NCBI GenBank assembly: GCA_017562135.1
Contig: QEYB01001194.1
Span: 1 to 64,000, forward strand
DNA: 64,000 nt
Direction: 5' to 3'
Source: Dipylidium caninum
Taxonomy: Eukaryota; Platyhelminthes; Cestoda; Cyclophyllidea; Dipylidiidae
Both the position numbers and the translations under genes were made by a program. The notes under the pieces are model-generated. The model worked only from the letters and a program-made list of their open reading frames with translations. It was not told the origin of the DNA and searched no databases. Positions 19,929 through 32,189 of the stretch are shown here, piece by piece (the first letter of the stretch is position 1; each line of letters opens with the position of its first letter).

Positions 19929-20790
19929 TCAATACGGTGAGTGAAAGAGTAATGTGAAAGATAGCGGCACCGGCAGTTGCATCCATTGTCCACTTAATCG
20001 CGTTTTCCAGTCCAGATGCAGCTTACTATTTTCGGCGAATATAGGACAAGTCTTTTTCAGGATAATTGTGCCCAGTTTGTCCAGAAGGACTTTCCTCAAA
20101 TCGCTTTCTTTGTACATGACACCAGCCTCTAGTTCATTGCCGCTGATTTCTGTGAAGCGCACCTTGGTGATATGAACACTTTCTTCGCTCCATCTTTCCG
20201 CCTCAACATTCATTCGTAACATGGCAATCGAGTATCGTTCAGTTTCTCACCAAACCCTCACTAAAAGGTTCGAAAGAAACATACATAGGTTGACATTTGT
20301 GAACCACGCGAATTTTGCGCGACATGCCGTACCTGTCAACGTCGAAGGATATAACTTTGCTACTGAAATGCAAATGTCTCCCGATGACATTGCAATTGTA
20401 CAATGTCGGATCCGTCTCAGAAATTTCACAAGTCGAACTCCACACGGCCTCTGCCGGTTCAGTTTCCCACACTTCATTTGGAAGTGGCCATAAGAGGCTA
20501 AGAGATCTGAAACTCTTAGATACCAAGAATTTCACGATTTTTCCACATTTCGTCCTCCAGCGAATCGACTGCCGGGCATTTGTCTAACAAGGGAACAAAG
20601 TGATAGTACATTGTCATTTAGGTAGCTATAATCGAACAAAAGTGTAAGCAGATGTTGCGAGCACTTGGACATTACTTTTGGAGGATTCAGTGGAAACATA
20701 TTCGTAAGAAGGGGGAGGAGGAGGCGGTGATGAACACGCTCTAATCGTGGTCGCGGCGAAAGCAAGAACGAAGACTACTGTAAAAGTCAT
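19929..20790 (-). pseudogene. Subfamily B secreted-protein copy, frameshifted
   Basis: The ATG at 20790 gives MTFTVVFVLAFAATTIRACS, a signal peptide followed by a run of six prolines and SYEYVSTES. The expected donor (GTAAGT in the 40.9-kb copy) is GTCCAA here. Exon 2 (from about 20505) reads LLWPLPNEVWETEPAEAVWS, STCEISE, then LYNCNVIGRHLHF. It keeps the Trp, both Cys and LHF of the superfamily and ends before GTACGG. Exon 3 starts after CCTTTTAG but is one base longer than in the 40-kb copy, so the spliced frame stops (SEGLVRN). The correct frame, RYSIAMLRMNVEAERWSEES...VMYKESDLRKVLLDKLG, is open to 19929. Relation to taeniid GP50-type antigens is recalled, not checked. Confidence 0.6.
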
Positions 20791-20824
20791 CTCTGTGTGC
20801 CAGCCAAGAATTTGAGTCAAATCC

Positions 20825-20832
20825 TATTTATA
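20825..20832 (-). promoter_or_regulatory. TATA box of the 20-kb subfamily B copy
   Basis: TATAAATA on the minus strand ends 35 bases upstream of the ATG at 20790, so transcription would start almost at the start codon. The 41-kb relative has a weaker 'aaataaac' at the same distance. Confidence 0.5.
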
Positions 20833-21559
20833 CATGAAGGCAGAGAAGTTATTGTATCTGGTAACATGGCACCCTATGATTGGCCCTGTAAATGCAATTT
20901 TGCGAGTCCAAGTTCACCCACCATAACAATACCATTGACGCATTCTGAAAGCGCTAACGAAGGTGTATGCGTAGAGGATTTACTTCAAGTGTAGAGGTTT
21001 GCTATAAGTCACATTTATCCTTTCGCTCATGCCGACTTCAATCTCACTTCTACCAGCAAGTGCCGCTAAACACCTGTTGGGTCTTTCTTCATTTCACTTC
21101 ATTTTTGATGAGTTGTGAGTGGAACTCTATGTTTCTTAAAGCGTGAAGCCTGAGAGGAGACGTCAAAAATGTCGGATTTTTCGGCTGACTTAAAATGGAG
21201 ACGACCATGCCTTTGCGTTGCACTAACCATTAAGATTTGCGACATTTATGTGGGGTGATGTAGTAAAGGTGAGTGTCATGGTCCTGTATTCGCCAGACAT
21301 CTTGTTAAACTTTGCTTACGCGACGATGAAAGAAGGCCGAAACAGAGCTGCAGATTATGTTTGAAGCTAATTACCCTTTCCCCCTTCATGCTGTTACACT
21401 GAATCTGTATGTGATTCGGTTCATGACCCATCCACACACTATCCATCAGCAAGTTCACAACTTGGCACATTGCGCAATTCTCTCTCGTATATCGCTTTAG
21501 GGATATAAACTCAATTCGTCGTCAACTCGCGTGATAGAGATAATCGACTCAAGTCTTTC

Positions 21560-21950
21560 TATGATGGCTTTGTCAACCAAAGCGTCCTAACAGCACGATC
21601 AACTGCGTGTTTTGGTAGTTTAGAGCCATTCTGTGATAAATTAACTTTAGTTCATGTTAGATGGAGGTGGTTTCAAAAGTATAAGGCAGGTCGCAATGCT
21701 CACTGTCCACCAATTAGCTTGCTCCTCACGAAATGAGAAGTGGAGCAACTGACACGAATGTCCAACTGGAACTGAAGCATTTAAAGCAAATTAATGGAAA
21801 GACCGAAGAGGCAATGAATCAGATGATGGAAACTACACTGGCAACATAATATGTTTCTAGTATAAGGAGAATCGAAGAAAGCTACGTTATCCACAACTAT
21901 TTTCACGTCTATGCATATCTGTGTAATGTGGAGCTTCTTCAGGCAGCAAT
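21560..21950 (+). mobile_element. Second, more decayed mariner-like relic
   Basis: Around 21654-21710 the plus strand reads VRWRWFQKYKAGRNAHCPP, matching VRRRWFRKCEAGDFEHSGKP of the 13.8-kb relic and the mariner VxxWFxKF signature. Upstream and downstream (to about 21950, frames reading HNYFHVYAYLCNVELLQAAI) similarity is weak and interrupted by stops. No inverted termini were recognised. Confidence 0.4.
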
Positions 21951-22005
21951 CAACAGCACATTAATGTGTTGATGATAAGATAAATGATATGTCCGGTGGG
22001 GAAGA

Positions 22006-22860
22006 ATGCAAAAAGCAATATTTCCAGGCATTTTAAAACAAAGCAGCACAATTCTTCAATACCACTTCTTCTTGGTTATGTCTAACTTCTTTGCTCAAAT
22101 TAAAATCATTCAGGAGAGTCCTCAACCACTGCTTTTGGACATTGGAGTGGAGTCTAAATCCTACGACCCCAATCCGTTTTTCGCCAGCTGTCAGATTGGA
22201 GAAAGTTTTGATGTGGTGAATTTCATTCAGTGCACCATGATGAACGAACGCCTCACTGACTCTGTGTTTTATCCTGAGGACATGGTCTTCATGGCCGAGA
22301 AGGAAACAAAACCCTTTAGGCGCCTCTAATCTCTCTATTCCTCGTAGGAAACGTTCAGACAGTTGTCGATGTCACATGGCATTAGGCGGCTATTTGTTTG
22401 TTTCGAAATTTTTTTTCTGACCAGAGCATCAACATCCAAACTGCTCCCTTGGAACTTTCGTGGACTAACTTTGTGCACTCGTGTGTTTGATTTGTGCAGT
22501 ACCAGACAAACTCTACACTTGATTGGTAATTCAGCAGATTAAACATCAAGGTTTAACATTTTATTTTGCATAGCAAAAGCCATGGTACTTTCCACTTCGA
22601 TGACCATTGGGAAGAAGTGTTATCAAGTGGGACACAAACGCAAATATATGTGTCCACCTGTCTGTCTGAAGATCAGACTTCATCGGAACTAAGAAGAAGG
22701 GTTAGAAAAGAATTTAGAGATCATCGAGAGGAGGCAGGTGAGATCATTCTCTCCCTCTCTCGCTCTGTGTTATTTTCAGGGGAATCGAGTGCCTGCAAGA
22801 GGATGTTGAAGAGATCTTCGAGTCTGAAGTTAACTTCACTAACCTGAGTGACGAAAGGCA
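22006..22860 (+). pseudogene. Unrecognised multi-exon gene or remnant
   Basis: Several open pieces follow one another. A 107-codon frame (22006-22329) contains LLLDIGVESKSYDPNPFFAS and EDMVFMAEKETKPFRR. A short piece lies after TTTGTGCAG at about 22500. A clear exon runs from about 22574, after the strong acceptor 'attttattttgcatag', to about 22740 before GTGAGA (SKSHGTFHFDDHWEEVLSSG, then SEDQTSSELRRRVRKEFRDH). After a roughly 42-base pyrimidine-rich intron ending TTTTCAG comes the tail GIECLQEDVEEIFESEV, NFTNLSDERQ, stop near 22863. The last junction is one base out of phase (donor phase 1, required phase 2). I do not recognise the product; the tail is acidic and helical. Either a pseudogene or a base error. 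Confidence 0.35.
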
Positions 22861-22869
22861 GTAGAGTGG

Positions 22870-23780
22870 AGCTTGACAGAGAAAGGACATCTTCGTACCA
22901 GCAGGTAGAGCTTCTAACAGGTAGACTCCACTTCCATTCTAGACTCTTTTAGAATGATCACACACTTCTCCCTTGATCACTCCACCATTCTCCTCATCAC
23001 CAGATGAAGGTAGACAGTGTGGGGAAAAGTGACAAGAAAGACGGTAAAATTTCCATGGGACGAGGAGGTTAGTCTTGTAAATGCGATGTAGGAAGAAAAG
23101 CTCAAAATGTATGTAAGTTTGCGAACTCAGCCTTCACTAACTAGGCTTATATGTTTGTTAACTGGCAGTTTCTCCTCTACTTTTACACTTTCGACACGAG
23201 CAATTTTAGTTGGACATTGCTACGTCCTCCATGAACGTTTCTAACTGAGCAACAGTTGGTTGAGGAGCAATGGTGAAGCTGTGTTTGGCTAGTGAGAAAT
23301 GCTGAGGAGAGTTAATGAATCCCCTCTCTGAGGCGCTCAGTTATAAAGGCGATCAACCACTTGAAAGTTGATGGGGTTTCCTTTCGCCCTGATTGAGACT
23401 ATATCGCGCTCCCTTGCAAATGCTTGTGTTAAAAGACAACGGGACACAGGAAGTGGTTACTATTTCCTTCATCATCAACGAATGGAATAACGCCTCAATC
23501 GCATTTAGTAGCACCCCGCCTGAAGCCGTCGTCAAATATCTCAGACGAACTCAATAATGTAACCACTGCATTGCATCCACCTGCACCCAACTTTGAAGAT
23601 TTTGATGAAAACATTTCGATGCTCTTTAATTGAAACTAACGATTAACTAAGCTTAGATCTCAGAGACCATAAGTTATGACCATGAGTTAGGTTTCATTAG
23701 GCTTTTTACCTATAGACACTCTTCCCCGACTTCCTGACCACTCTTGTCGCACTGAAGACTTAGCTGCGATCCATCACATT
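22870..23780. other. Unassigned sequence
   Basis: No supported gene. A C/T-rich stretch near 23165-23215 ('tttctcctctacttttacac') has a looser match near 39755-39800, suggesting another old dispersed repeat. Confidence 0.35.
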
Positions 23781-23789
23781 TTATTGGTA

Positions 23790-24110
23790 CTAGCATTAGA
23801 AAATAGTCAACGAATTACAAATTCTGTTGTCGAGCAGTTTGTAGAGGCCACAGATACACTTTTTCCGACGGTTACTTCGGGCTCATTGGGGACTTTGGCG
23901 TAGCTGAATGCAAGTAGTTAAAAGCATTAGGGTAGGGAAGGCAGTGTGGGAGTTAATTAGCGATGGCAAATCTGCAACGATAAATTTCGCGTTCACTTTA
24001 CTTAAATTGCGATCTTTGTTCACTCATGAGGGATTTCGATGTCCGAATGGAGTTAGCACAGACTAGCTGATGAAAATTGATCATGAAATCGAAACGAGGC
24101 AATGCACAGC
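23790..24110. repeat. Diverged direct repeat, copy 1
   Basis: Shares a run of landmarks, in order, with 29740-30060: 'cagaggccata/cag', 'gactttggcgt', 'aaaagcattaggg', 'ggaaa/ggcagtgtggga', then 'tagctgatgaaaatt' against 'cagttgatgtaaatt'. It marks an old duplication of at least 300 bases about 5.9 kb apart, within the antigen-family region. No coding content was identified. Confidence 0.45.
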
Positions 24111-24432
24111 GATAAAATAGGGGAGAAGCCAAGGAAATCAATTGCCATTTACGGGGCGCTATCCCCTCAAGTTTGTACTAATCTGCGTCTGCGTTATGAC
24201 ACGATTTAATGTAACTGCAAAAGTGGGGATAATGGAAGACATTTCTCTAAATATATGCAGCCAAACAACTAACCAGGTTCTCCATTGCTCTGTAGAACTC
24301 GGTTGATTCTTCTGAAATAACGAACGCTTAGGAATTAATTCTATGGTAAAATCGCAAGATACAGTAATGATACAATACAAGGATAAATTCAGGAGATCAC
24401 AATTTACTCGTTAATGCTTAGCCCAAGTGCAG

Positions 24433-24820
24433 GTCAATTGATTGCACCTGGCAACTCCAGCTGTGAGCTGTCTAATCGCTCGCATATTCGACGATTCCTA
24501 CCCTCTAATCAGGCAATTTACTTTCCGTTAACCGGTGCAAGTGAAAGCAACTCTACTGAAAATGAATACAGCGTTAGTGTTAACGTTGGCTGCAAATGGT
24601 TTCGACTCGTCCCTGTAAATCTCTCCCCGATCATCGGAGACATATATATAGAGAATTGAGAGGAACTCCTGCACCAAGTTACATCTCCTACGGACTAGAT
24701 ATCCACGTCTCTTGTGCTCTTTATCTGGGCAGTGCGTCTTATAATTTCCATGTAGGCTGGCATCACTGGACCAAATATGTCCGACTGACCTATGACAGCG
24801 GATGGATGTCACTCGTTTAG
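24433..24820 (+). pseudogene. Subfamily C copy, best preserved
   Basis: The exon begins after 'gcccaagtgcag' and reads GQLIAPGNSSCELSNRSHIR, RFLPSNQAIYFPLTGASESN, then NVGCKWFRLVPVNLSP. The frame ends at 24659. Continuing one frame over are RELRGTPAPSYISYGLDIHV, SCALYLGSASYNFHVGWHHW and YDSGWMSLV, stop 24820. Either a short intron or an indel near 24640 separates the two parts. Two cysteines and the GTP motif correspond in position to those of subfamily A. The plus orientation is opposite to most A and B copies. No signal-peptide exon was located upstream. Confidence 0.4.
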
Positions 24821-25103
24821 GGAAGACGACACACTGCTTCTGCCGTTCTCGCGACATTCCATTGTAGCACATTTGCGGGCCATTGTCATTCTAGTGCTGA
24901 TTTCGAAAGCGTGGCTAACCCCACTCAATGAATCAGGCAACCCTTGGTCTGCAAGCTCCAATTCAAGGAACAACGACATACAACGTGGCATATTTGCAGC
25001 CACGAAGATCTCCTAACTGGCCTAATTGTGAGCACAAATAGGAATTGAAAAGTGAAGTCCAGTACTAGCCAGGCACTTACGGACAGCTGAAACTCACTTA
25101 TTT

Positions 25104-25952
25104 TTAATCTAAATAACGGAATTTGAGCATACTTTCTGCTTTCGGGGTGCGACAGGATGACTTTAGGAGAATGGTCCGAAGTACGTTGCATATGGCGGTG
25201 GTGATTTCCCGTGCCGTATAGGGAAGTGAAACATGCTCGGCAATGACATCGGTAGATTCGAAAGAGACGCTCTTAACTTGAACAGTCAAATCGTTGCGCA
25301 GCATCAGGTGAAGGTTGAGGGCCAAATTGAAGATTGAATATGCTTTCTCCAATTTATGTTCTTTTACTATTTGTAATAAAACATGGAAGATATGTTTTAA
25401 CTGATCATACAGACGCTAAACAGCGTATTTTTGCTCAAGGTTACCAGGAACGGTTTGTTGGTAACCCGAATAAAGGTACCAGGCCTACCTGACGGGCGAA
25501 TTGGAAAGATCAGCGTAGCTGAAATGCAGGTTACTCCCAGCTGAAAAGCACTTAAATGAAGAGTTCGACGTTCCTGCGGTTACACAATCGGAGGTCCAAG
25601 ATGCCTCCTCAGGAACCGATCTCCAGGTGATCTCTGCTTTAGGCCACTTGAAGATTAATTTGGCATAAGTGCGTGTCATAAGGTAATTTTGCAATGGTGC
25701 TCATTTCAGCCTTTAAGTTTTGTACTTTGGGGCAACTGCCTAAAACGGAGACGCAACAACGATTTGCATCAAAGCCGCAACAATATTGTTCTTTTTTTCT
25801 TCAGAAATCCCACTTTCAAATGCATTTAACAGGAGCTCACTTGTTAGGCTGTATCCGACAATGATCTTTGCACGATTATTGCGGTTCACTGTGGTACTAT
25901 TGGCGGTAGAAAGTATGGTAAGAAAGAGCAGCAGAGATAGCATCAATTCCAT
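25104..25952 (-). pseudogene. Subfamily A secreted-protein gene, most complete copy, frame-broken
   Basis: Exon 1 (25952-25841) is MELMLSLLLFLTILSTANST plus TVNRNNRAKIIVGYSLT and ends in phase 1 before GTGAGC. Exon 2 (25739-25489, after CCGTTTTAG) enters in the right phase with SCPKVQNLKAEMSTIAKL but shifts near 25675. The family frame continues as LIFKWPKAEITWRSVPEEAS, WTSDC, FKCFSAGSNLHFSYADLS and ends CAG before GTAGGC. Exon 3 (about 25310-25104) reads VKSVSFESTDVIAEHVSLPY, then ICNVLRTILLKSSCRTPKAES, stop. Three exons, sound splice sites and matching phases show the gene plan. The single-base shift is the only clear lesion, so this could be a live gene if the base is a sequencing error. 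Function unknown; secreted. Confidence 0.6.
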
Positions 25953-25959
25953 GGAACGT

Positions 25960-28900
25960 GGAGGTCAGCCTAGCTCACACGTTTCAATTTATATAGAGAA
26001 GCATTTTTCGTCGCCAGTATGCCTTCCAGCATCTAGATACTTCCCTTTGGACTCTCACGTTAATAACTTAGAAATCCCTGTTCACCCTGCGAATGTCGCC
26101 GCGTCCTGTTGCTAGCATCCCTACTACCGGCTTCATGAAACCTAAACTCATTGGTGCCGTCATTCCTTATGCCCTCGACCCTCTGTTTACCCATTATGAG
26201 ATAACGTACAATGACCAAAGCCGGATGCCTTGAACTACCTAAAGCTCATTGCTGAAGTTGACTGCCAGAGAGTTTGAATCGGAATTTAGAGAACTGGGCT
26301 ATTTAGGGATCATTCTAGCTCACTACCAAAGCTTCCATTTCGGCATCTGCTCAAATTAATCCTGCCATGCAGGGTGATGGCGAATACTTAATAATGTTGA
26401 ATGGTACAATTATTTGTTTTTCATTTTATCCAACACCGGTTTCGTAGTTTTACACCAAATGAAATTACACGCGTTGTAAACTACCAAATAGCCATTACGC
26501 AGCTACGGTCTCTAATGCAAAAGCTTACGCAAGCGGCAAAACAGTATGGCGTATGGGAGGGAAATTAGCCCTCATCTTGGTTAACATCCTGTTTTGGCCT
26601 TCTTGATCTTCGTCTCAGTAAAGCCTCACGAACAATTTGTTAAATAGACTAAGAAGACTTCCGGCGTGCTGCATTAGTTCTACGCCAAGTATTCTCATCC
26701 GAACATGATAGGGCAATGTTAATGACGTATCCGATCACGGGCAGCACAGGATTCTAGTGAAGAAGGCGACTCCAGGTTTCGCATCATAAAAAACTCAATG
26801 GTATCTGTTGCTACTTGCCTGAAGTGAAGAGTGCATGAGAAGAGTTAGGTTGCAAATGATGGCAGAGTTTTAAGTGCTTGAATAACAGCATAGGTTTTTT
26901 GTTGGTGGCAGAACTAAGGTGGTTATAAGCGGATTAGATAAACGAGTGGATAGTCGACAGGTGCCCTCCGGGTAATTGTTGAATAGACGGAGAGTACGTT
27001 AGGAAAAGTTGAGAATGAAGGGAGGTAGAATGAGGTAAAGCCACAAAACGAATGCAGTGAAGGACGTCGGGGTGTATGCATCTAAAAGAAATGCAAGAAT
27101 GGCGGTCTACTCTAACGACTATAATCACATGAGAGGATAAGGAGTGATACACGATTAGACGGAATTAATAGGCTACAGGTAGGAGGAGATGAACGAGTTT
27201 AGGGGATGAAAAAGAGTTTCGCAAGCATTTTGAACCACGGTCACAAGCACTGCTTAGAGGATACTCTTGTGAAAACGGAATTTCTGAACTCCCTGACTGT
27301 ACATCTAGTAGGTTCATATTCACGTTTTCCCCTTGACCAAATCACCTAGAGTCCTCCTGCTCGCCTTATCCCTTCTCTGGCGTCCAATTCCTTTTTCTAT
27401 TTGGACGCTAAATGACATCTATGTAAAATTGGATGCTCTCGCTCTCTTATTGTTTTTATCTGCACTTGCATTCGTGTGAAATCTTGCCATGCGGTACTCC
27501 CGATTGGACTGCATTGTATGAATTGACTTCCTCAATAATGTCCTACAAGTACTCGAGTGATTAAGACCAGCAAAAAGTGACACAACCTGACACCCTAATA
27601 AGACGGCTCTGCTCCATAATACCTATAGAGTGGGTACACAGGGCTGGTGGGTGATGGTCTGTAAAGAGACGGAAAATATGAAGGATCATGTGAAAATGTA
27701 GACGGCGAAATGAATATGACTGAGATATGGAAACATGCTTTATCGTGCCTGATTCCATAAATAAATTGGGTGGTTCATCCAAAATCGTTGGGTGTCGCTA
27801 GAGGTAAACATACGGTAATTCTCTTCCATCATACCTAACTTCCTGAAAGGAAGATGACAATCACGCTCCTCCACATTTACGATTTCATTGCCCTCCATCA
27901 CTTGTGGTGGGCATAACAGCAGAAGCTATGTGTCACGATCCCTTCAAATCCCCTTACGAGTAGTAAGGCCATTATAGTCGACTGGAAGTAGACATTGTTG
28001 AAAGAGGATAGTGGATTCGTCACGAAGTAGAAACACTTATTAAGCGTCCTTTTTTTCCTTGGTAATCCATCATTTAATCCCACTAAATCATAACCAAACC
28101 TTAATGGAATGCCTAGCTGGAATGAAGAGTGGGAGGACAAATGTTTAATTCTTGGCCACCACGCCAATCAGACGAGGTGGAATCAACAATGCGACTGACT
28201 AGTCGTGCTAGGTGACAGACTCAAGTGTCATGACCAAAAAGCGTATTGAAAGTCATTCGCATATAAACAGCCGGCAACATAGCGCCCTGAACTACACTGA
28301 CATCTCAATTAAAGACAATCGCGAAAATCCTCATACTCTGTCCGCTGAACAGGAGGCACCTCAGAAGACATGTTCACCACATGTGGAGCCTTACGTCACC
28401 CTTCTACATGGGCTATATGAAGACTGTTCCTGTCCGTTCTGTGTTCGAGAAACACACTTCACCTCCCCTCCGAAGGCCCTGTTTCCTAGTGCCTGCATGT
28501 TACGGCTTCCAGATGTTGCAAGACAAACACGCACCCTTTGCTACGTTTGCAAATATGTTAATTAATCGCGGAACACTGCGTCAGACTATGGCCCCAATTC
28601 CTCCACACAGTGATCACTAACAACTCGCCTTCAGCGTATATTTTAGGCTCCGTGTCCTGTAGACGACACAAGCGTGTAGTGACATGTGCACCCGACCAGG
28701 AATTGTACGAAAGATGTAAACATTATCGAAGAACCGATAATTGAAGTCTGAACTAAGTGCTTCAAACATTTTTCCTTTGTATTAAAAGTAGCCTCTTGTT
28801 TCATCTAGTCCATCTAAATATTTGACATTTCTACTGCACCGTTGTTGATGGAGGAAACTCTGGCGACATAGTCCCCATATTGTCATTAGGAGATCACATT

Positions 28901-29690
28901 ATTCCCCCAGCGAATATGCATGGATTGAAGGTGAACTATCGTGGTCTGGATTGGCGTTATCAACGCTGATGTGTTAGGGAAGAGTATGTCTTATTCGCCA
29001 GTCGTGTGACCTCTGATGTCCACTTCTTTACATGAGGTAAGAGCAGTTATTCACATTCAACTAACATCCATACATATGTTGGCTGTTTCTCCTCCTTTCA
29101 CAGATGCACCCTTATTGCCCCCATGCTAATGAAAACAGAGACGTCGTAGTCATGGGAGAATGACGGAGTTATGAGTATTTGCTTTTTTCCTCGAAAATAG
29201 CCGCGCTATGCTTTGCAATCTCTTGGAGCGCTAATGGTCTGAACCTTCCCTTTACCTCTATTCATCTTGTAGTCATAAATATGTTTACTTCGCTTCTCTG
29301 ATATAATACGTCAAGAGGTAACTAAAATACTCCATTCACTTGCCGGAACCACTCAACCCCGCTAAGTGACCCGCATTCTCAATTATCTGTTTTTACCTGC
29401 TAGCGTCAGAAGAACCTGTCTCCATTTTGGTCTTTGCAAAACTATGCACACTCTCATTACGCTTCTTCGTACATACTCCTCAACTTTCGTCTGTTTAACA
29501 TCTCTCCGGATTATCAATGCTGCGATGCTCACCAAGGGTGGAGTCGGAGACGAGAATGCAACTCACCCAACATTGGTGACTTCAAATGCCGGTATTTATC
29601 TTATTCCTTTCTTCACCAAATTACGACATTTTTTCTCCGCGATACTCATTAAATTGCCCACACTTTCATCTCATTGGAAAGAGGACTGAC
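25960..29690. other. Unassigned sequence
   Basis: No gene I can support. At 28212-28620 two overlapping plus-strand frames are open for 117 and 79 codons. The first has scattered Cys pairs (CSCPFC, CYVC), the second reads smoothly (FLVPACYGFQMLQDKHAPF). Neither has splice evidence or a recognised motif, so I do not call a gene. Confidence 0.35.
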
Positions 29691-29739
29691 TGGCCTGTAC
29701 AAAATTTTAACCGGTACGCATATTTGGAAGCTTTTGTCA

Positions 29740-30060
29740 CATTACAAATTATGTTGCCAGCAGTTCCAGAGGCCATAGATGCTCAGTTCTGGCGATCACT
29801 TCTGGCTTATCAATGACTTTGGCGTGACTAAAGGCAAGTGGAAAAAAAGCATTAGGGAGAAAGAGTGGAGGGTGGGAAACAGTTAACCGTGTGCAAACTA
29901 CTCCCACTTAGAAAGACCTGTCATTTAATTCGAGGTCACAGATATTAGAAGGAATTTTTACTCATTCTTCGAATGAACAATTTTCGCGTATGAGGGCAAT
30001 CCGCATAGCTCAGTTGATGTAAATTAATCGTAAACTTGTGAAAATTTAATACGAAGAAGA
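29740..30060. repeat. Diverged direct repeat, copy 2
   Basis: Partner of 23790-24110 in the same orientation. Divergence is high with small indels, so the duplication is old. Confidence 0.45.
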
Positions 30061-30854
30061 TGTCAAACAAGCTGATGTTCAATTTTTCCTATTAAAGATT
30101 AAACCTTTTTCACAAATGTGCGACGCAAATTATGTTCACGCCGACGAGAAGTTACTGATAATGTATTTTGTCGTCCACAAAAAGCTGTACTTTGTGTCAT
30201 CCCAAAGGTAGACATAATTATTCGGTGGCACTTATATGAGGAAGAAGAAATGGGACTGAGTAAGATGTGCGGACTGGCTCCTTTGGCACAAAAAGGGCAT
30301 GGTCGATTAAAAGAAGAGAAGTCAAACGTCGGCGTCGCGAATTAAACGTGTAAAGTTGAGCAGTTCCACTGGGTCAAAGGGTGATGTGAGGCGATGCAGA
30401 TGGATTATGAAAGTTAGTGGAACGGGAGTCGAAAAGTAGCAATTAGGCGAATTGGTGGATAGGGAAAAAGCGTGGAAAACCACGAAGGATTTGTGAGAGA
30501 GCGATAGATTGCGAAACGATGACTGGAGTGATGAAGGCAAGAGTAGTACAGAAGCCAATTCATCAAAGCGCAAGCGTGTCATGCAGCGAATCTACGAAGC
30601 GATGAGGATTAAAGTAGGGAGAAGGAAGATGAAGGCAATCAATAGTTGAAGGAGTGAGAAAACATATAAATGTGGAAGAAAGGGTAGGTTGAAGGAGACA
30701 TTCAGAAAGCGTTCCAGGAATATCTTTGCCGGTTTGCGCTTTGTTAATTTGGAACTCGGAACGCTGTTAAGGACGTGATGGTAAATGACGTTGAGCTAAA
30801 GAGGTAATTTTCGCAAGCTAGACTGTAATATTTTCGTTCATTTTTGGGTCCTCG

Positions 30855-30900
30855 TGACAGGGCAAGTGATTGCATGCGCTGCATAGGGAGGGTATTCGAT
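30855..30900 (+). pseudogene. Subfamily C exon start, remnant
   Basis: 'cgtgacag' followed by GGCAAGTGATTGCATGCGCTGC gives GQVIACAA and then a stop. It matches the start of the subfamily C exon at 19310 and 24433. Only this short piece is recognisable. Confidence 0.25.
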
Positions 30901-31099
30901 ATTGCGGATTTGTCATCGCTCGAAGGATGCTTAACGGTGTACTTGACTAGGAGGGTAACACGCAGTTCAGTCATAAAAATTCTCCCTCGAAGGGAGTGGC
31001 CTCATAATTATTCGAAGGTGATGAAGGATGAGGCAACCACTCGTGGCGCTGCTACGTACATTTACCCAAACTTCTGCAACGCGGTGCCTTCCTGATCGC

Positions 31100-32180
31100 C
31101 GCCACAATGATCCACAGACGCTACTCGAATTAAAGGAATAATTATTTTCTCAGCTCTCTTATCTGAGGAACGAGTGCTTTCGTTGCTTCTTGTTCGAAAA
31201 AAGATCTGTCATGTAAAATCTCTGCAACTAAAGTATACCAAAAGTATACCATTGCTTGTCACAATATATAGGCTAAGCATTCCCTGTGTTTGAACACTAA
31301 CGTGATGAAGAACTAGTCGAAATGGGAAAAGCTTAGTGTTGTCTAAACCCAACCCTTTACCCAAAGATATTCTCAGGTCTCATCAAATAAACCTATGACT
31401 ATGGTGTCGTGGCTACTTTTATCATGCCGTCCTTGTTCTTATCGTATCATCGTGAAAACACGGTACTGCCTCTAATCTCCGAATATCACCTATGTGACAT
31501 TTTGGATGTCATAGTGCTCACTCAAGTGCCTCATACCGAATAGGCTCAGCATTTACTCGCACTACCGTACTGACCACTTGTTGTTCTTGGCCGAGGACGA
31601 AGAAGACAAAGTTTCGAGTACAATTTGGTTATCTTTCATGTTTTTTCATGTCACGGACAGGCAGAGGAGCCCTCTTCCCTAAAAAAAAAACCTTTACCCC
31701 AGTTTCTGTCTCTACCCCCTATCTCATTTGTAACTATCTTCTAATCTCCCCAACATTCCCAACTGCTGCTACATTTAGGTATGAGGAGTTAGATTCCAAA
31801 TGACCGAAGGAGGAGCGCATTTTCGGTGAAAGTATGCAATTCTGCTGCTGCAGCTATGATGAATAAAAATGCGATCAGACGGCATAATGTCCCCCGGAAT
31901 TTAGGCGTGAGATAGTGGTGCCACGATTCTAGACTTCGATGAAGGGTTGGCAAACAGCGCCGATTTTTCCCCGTCCATTAATAGACTTCTGGAAGGCAGT
32001 ACCGTCCGGTCGCTACTACAGGGAACAACACTCTCTAGTCTGTCTCTCGTTTTTATAACTTGTCACTCCAGAGAAGAGTACTCACCGAAGTCTGCTCGTC
32101 ACTTCACGACTTTTTCAAGCTCACCAGTCAACTGCGCTCTGTGCATTCGCGCAAGTTCGAATGATCCATGTAGTGGTGAC
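31100..32180. other. Unassigned sequence
   Basis: No gene supported. A 10-base A run sits at 31681-31690. The plus-strand frame 31947-32213 lies where an exon of the adjacent minus-strand subfamily A relic would be expected, but I could not align it. Confidence 0.35.
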
Positions 32181-32189
32181 CTTCTTGTG

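Noticed and set aside
28212..28620. Two overlapping open frames with Cys pairs (CSCPFC, CYVC)
   Set aside because: No zinc-finger spacing, no splice borders and overlap in two frames; not enough for a gene.
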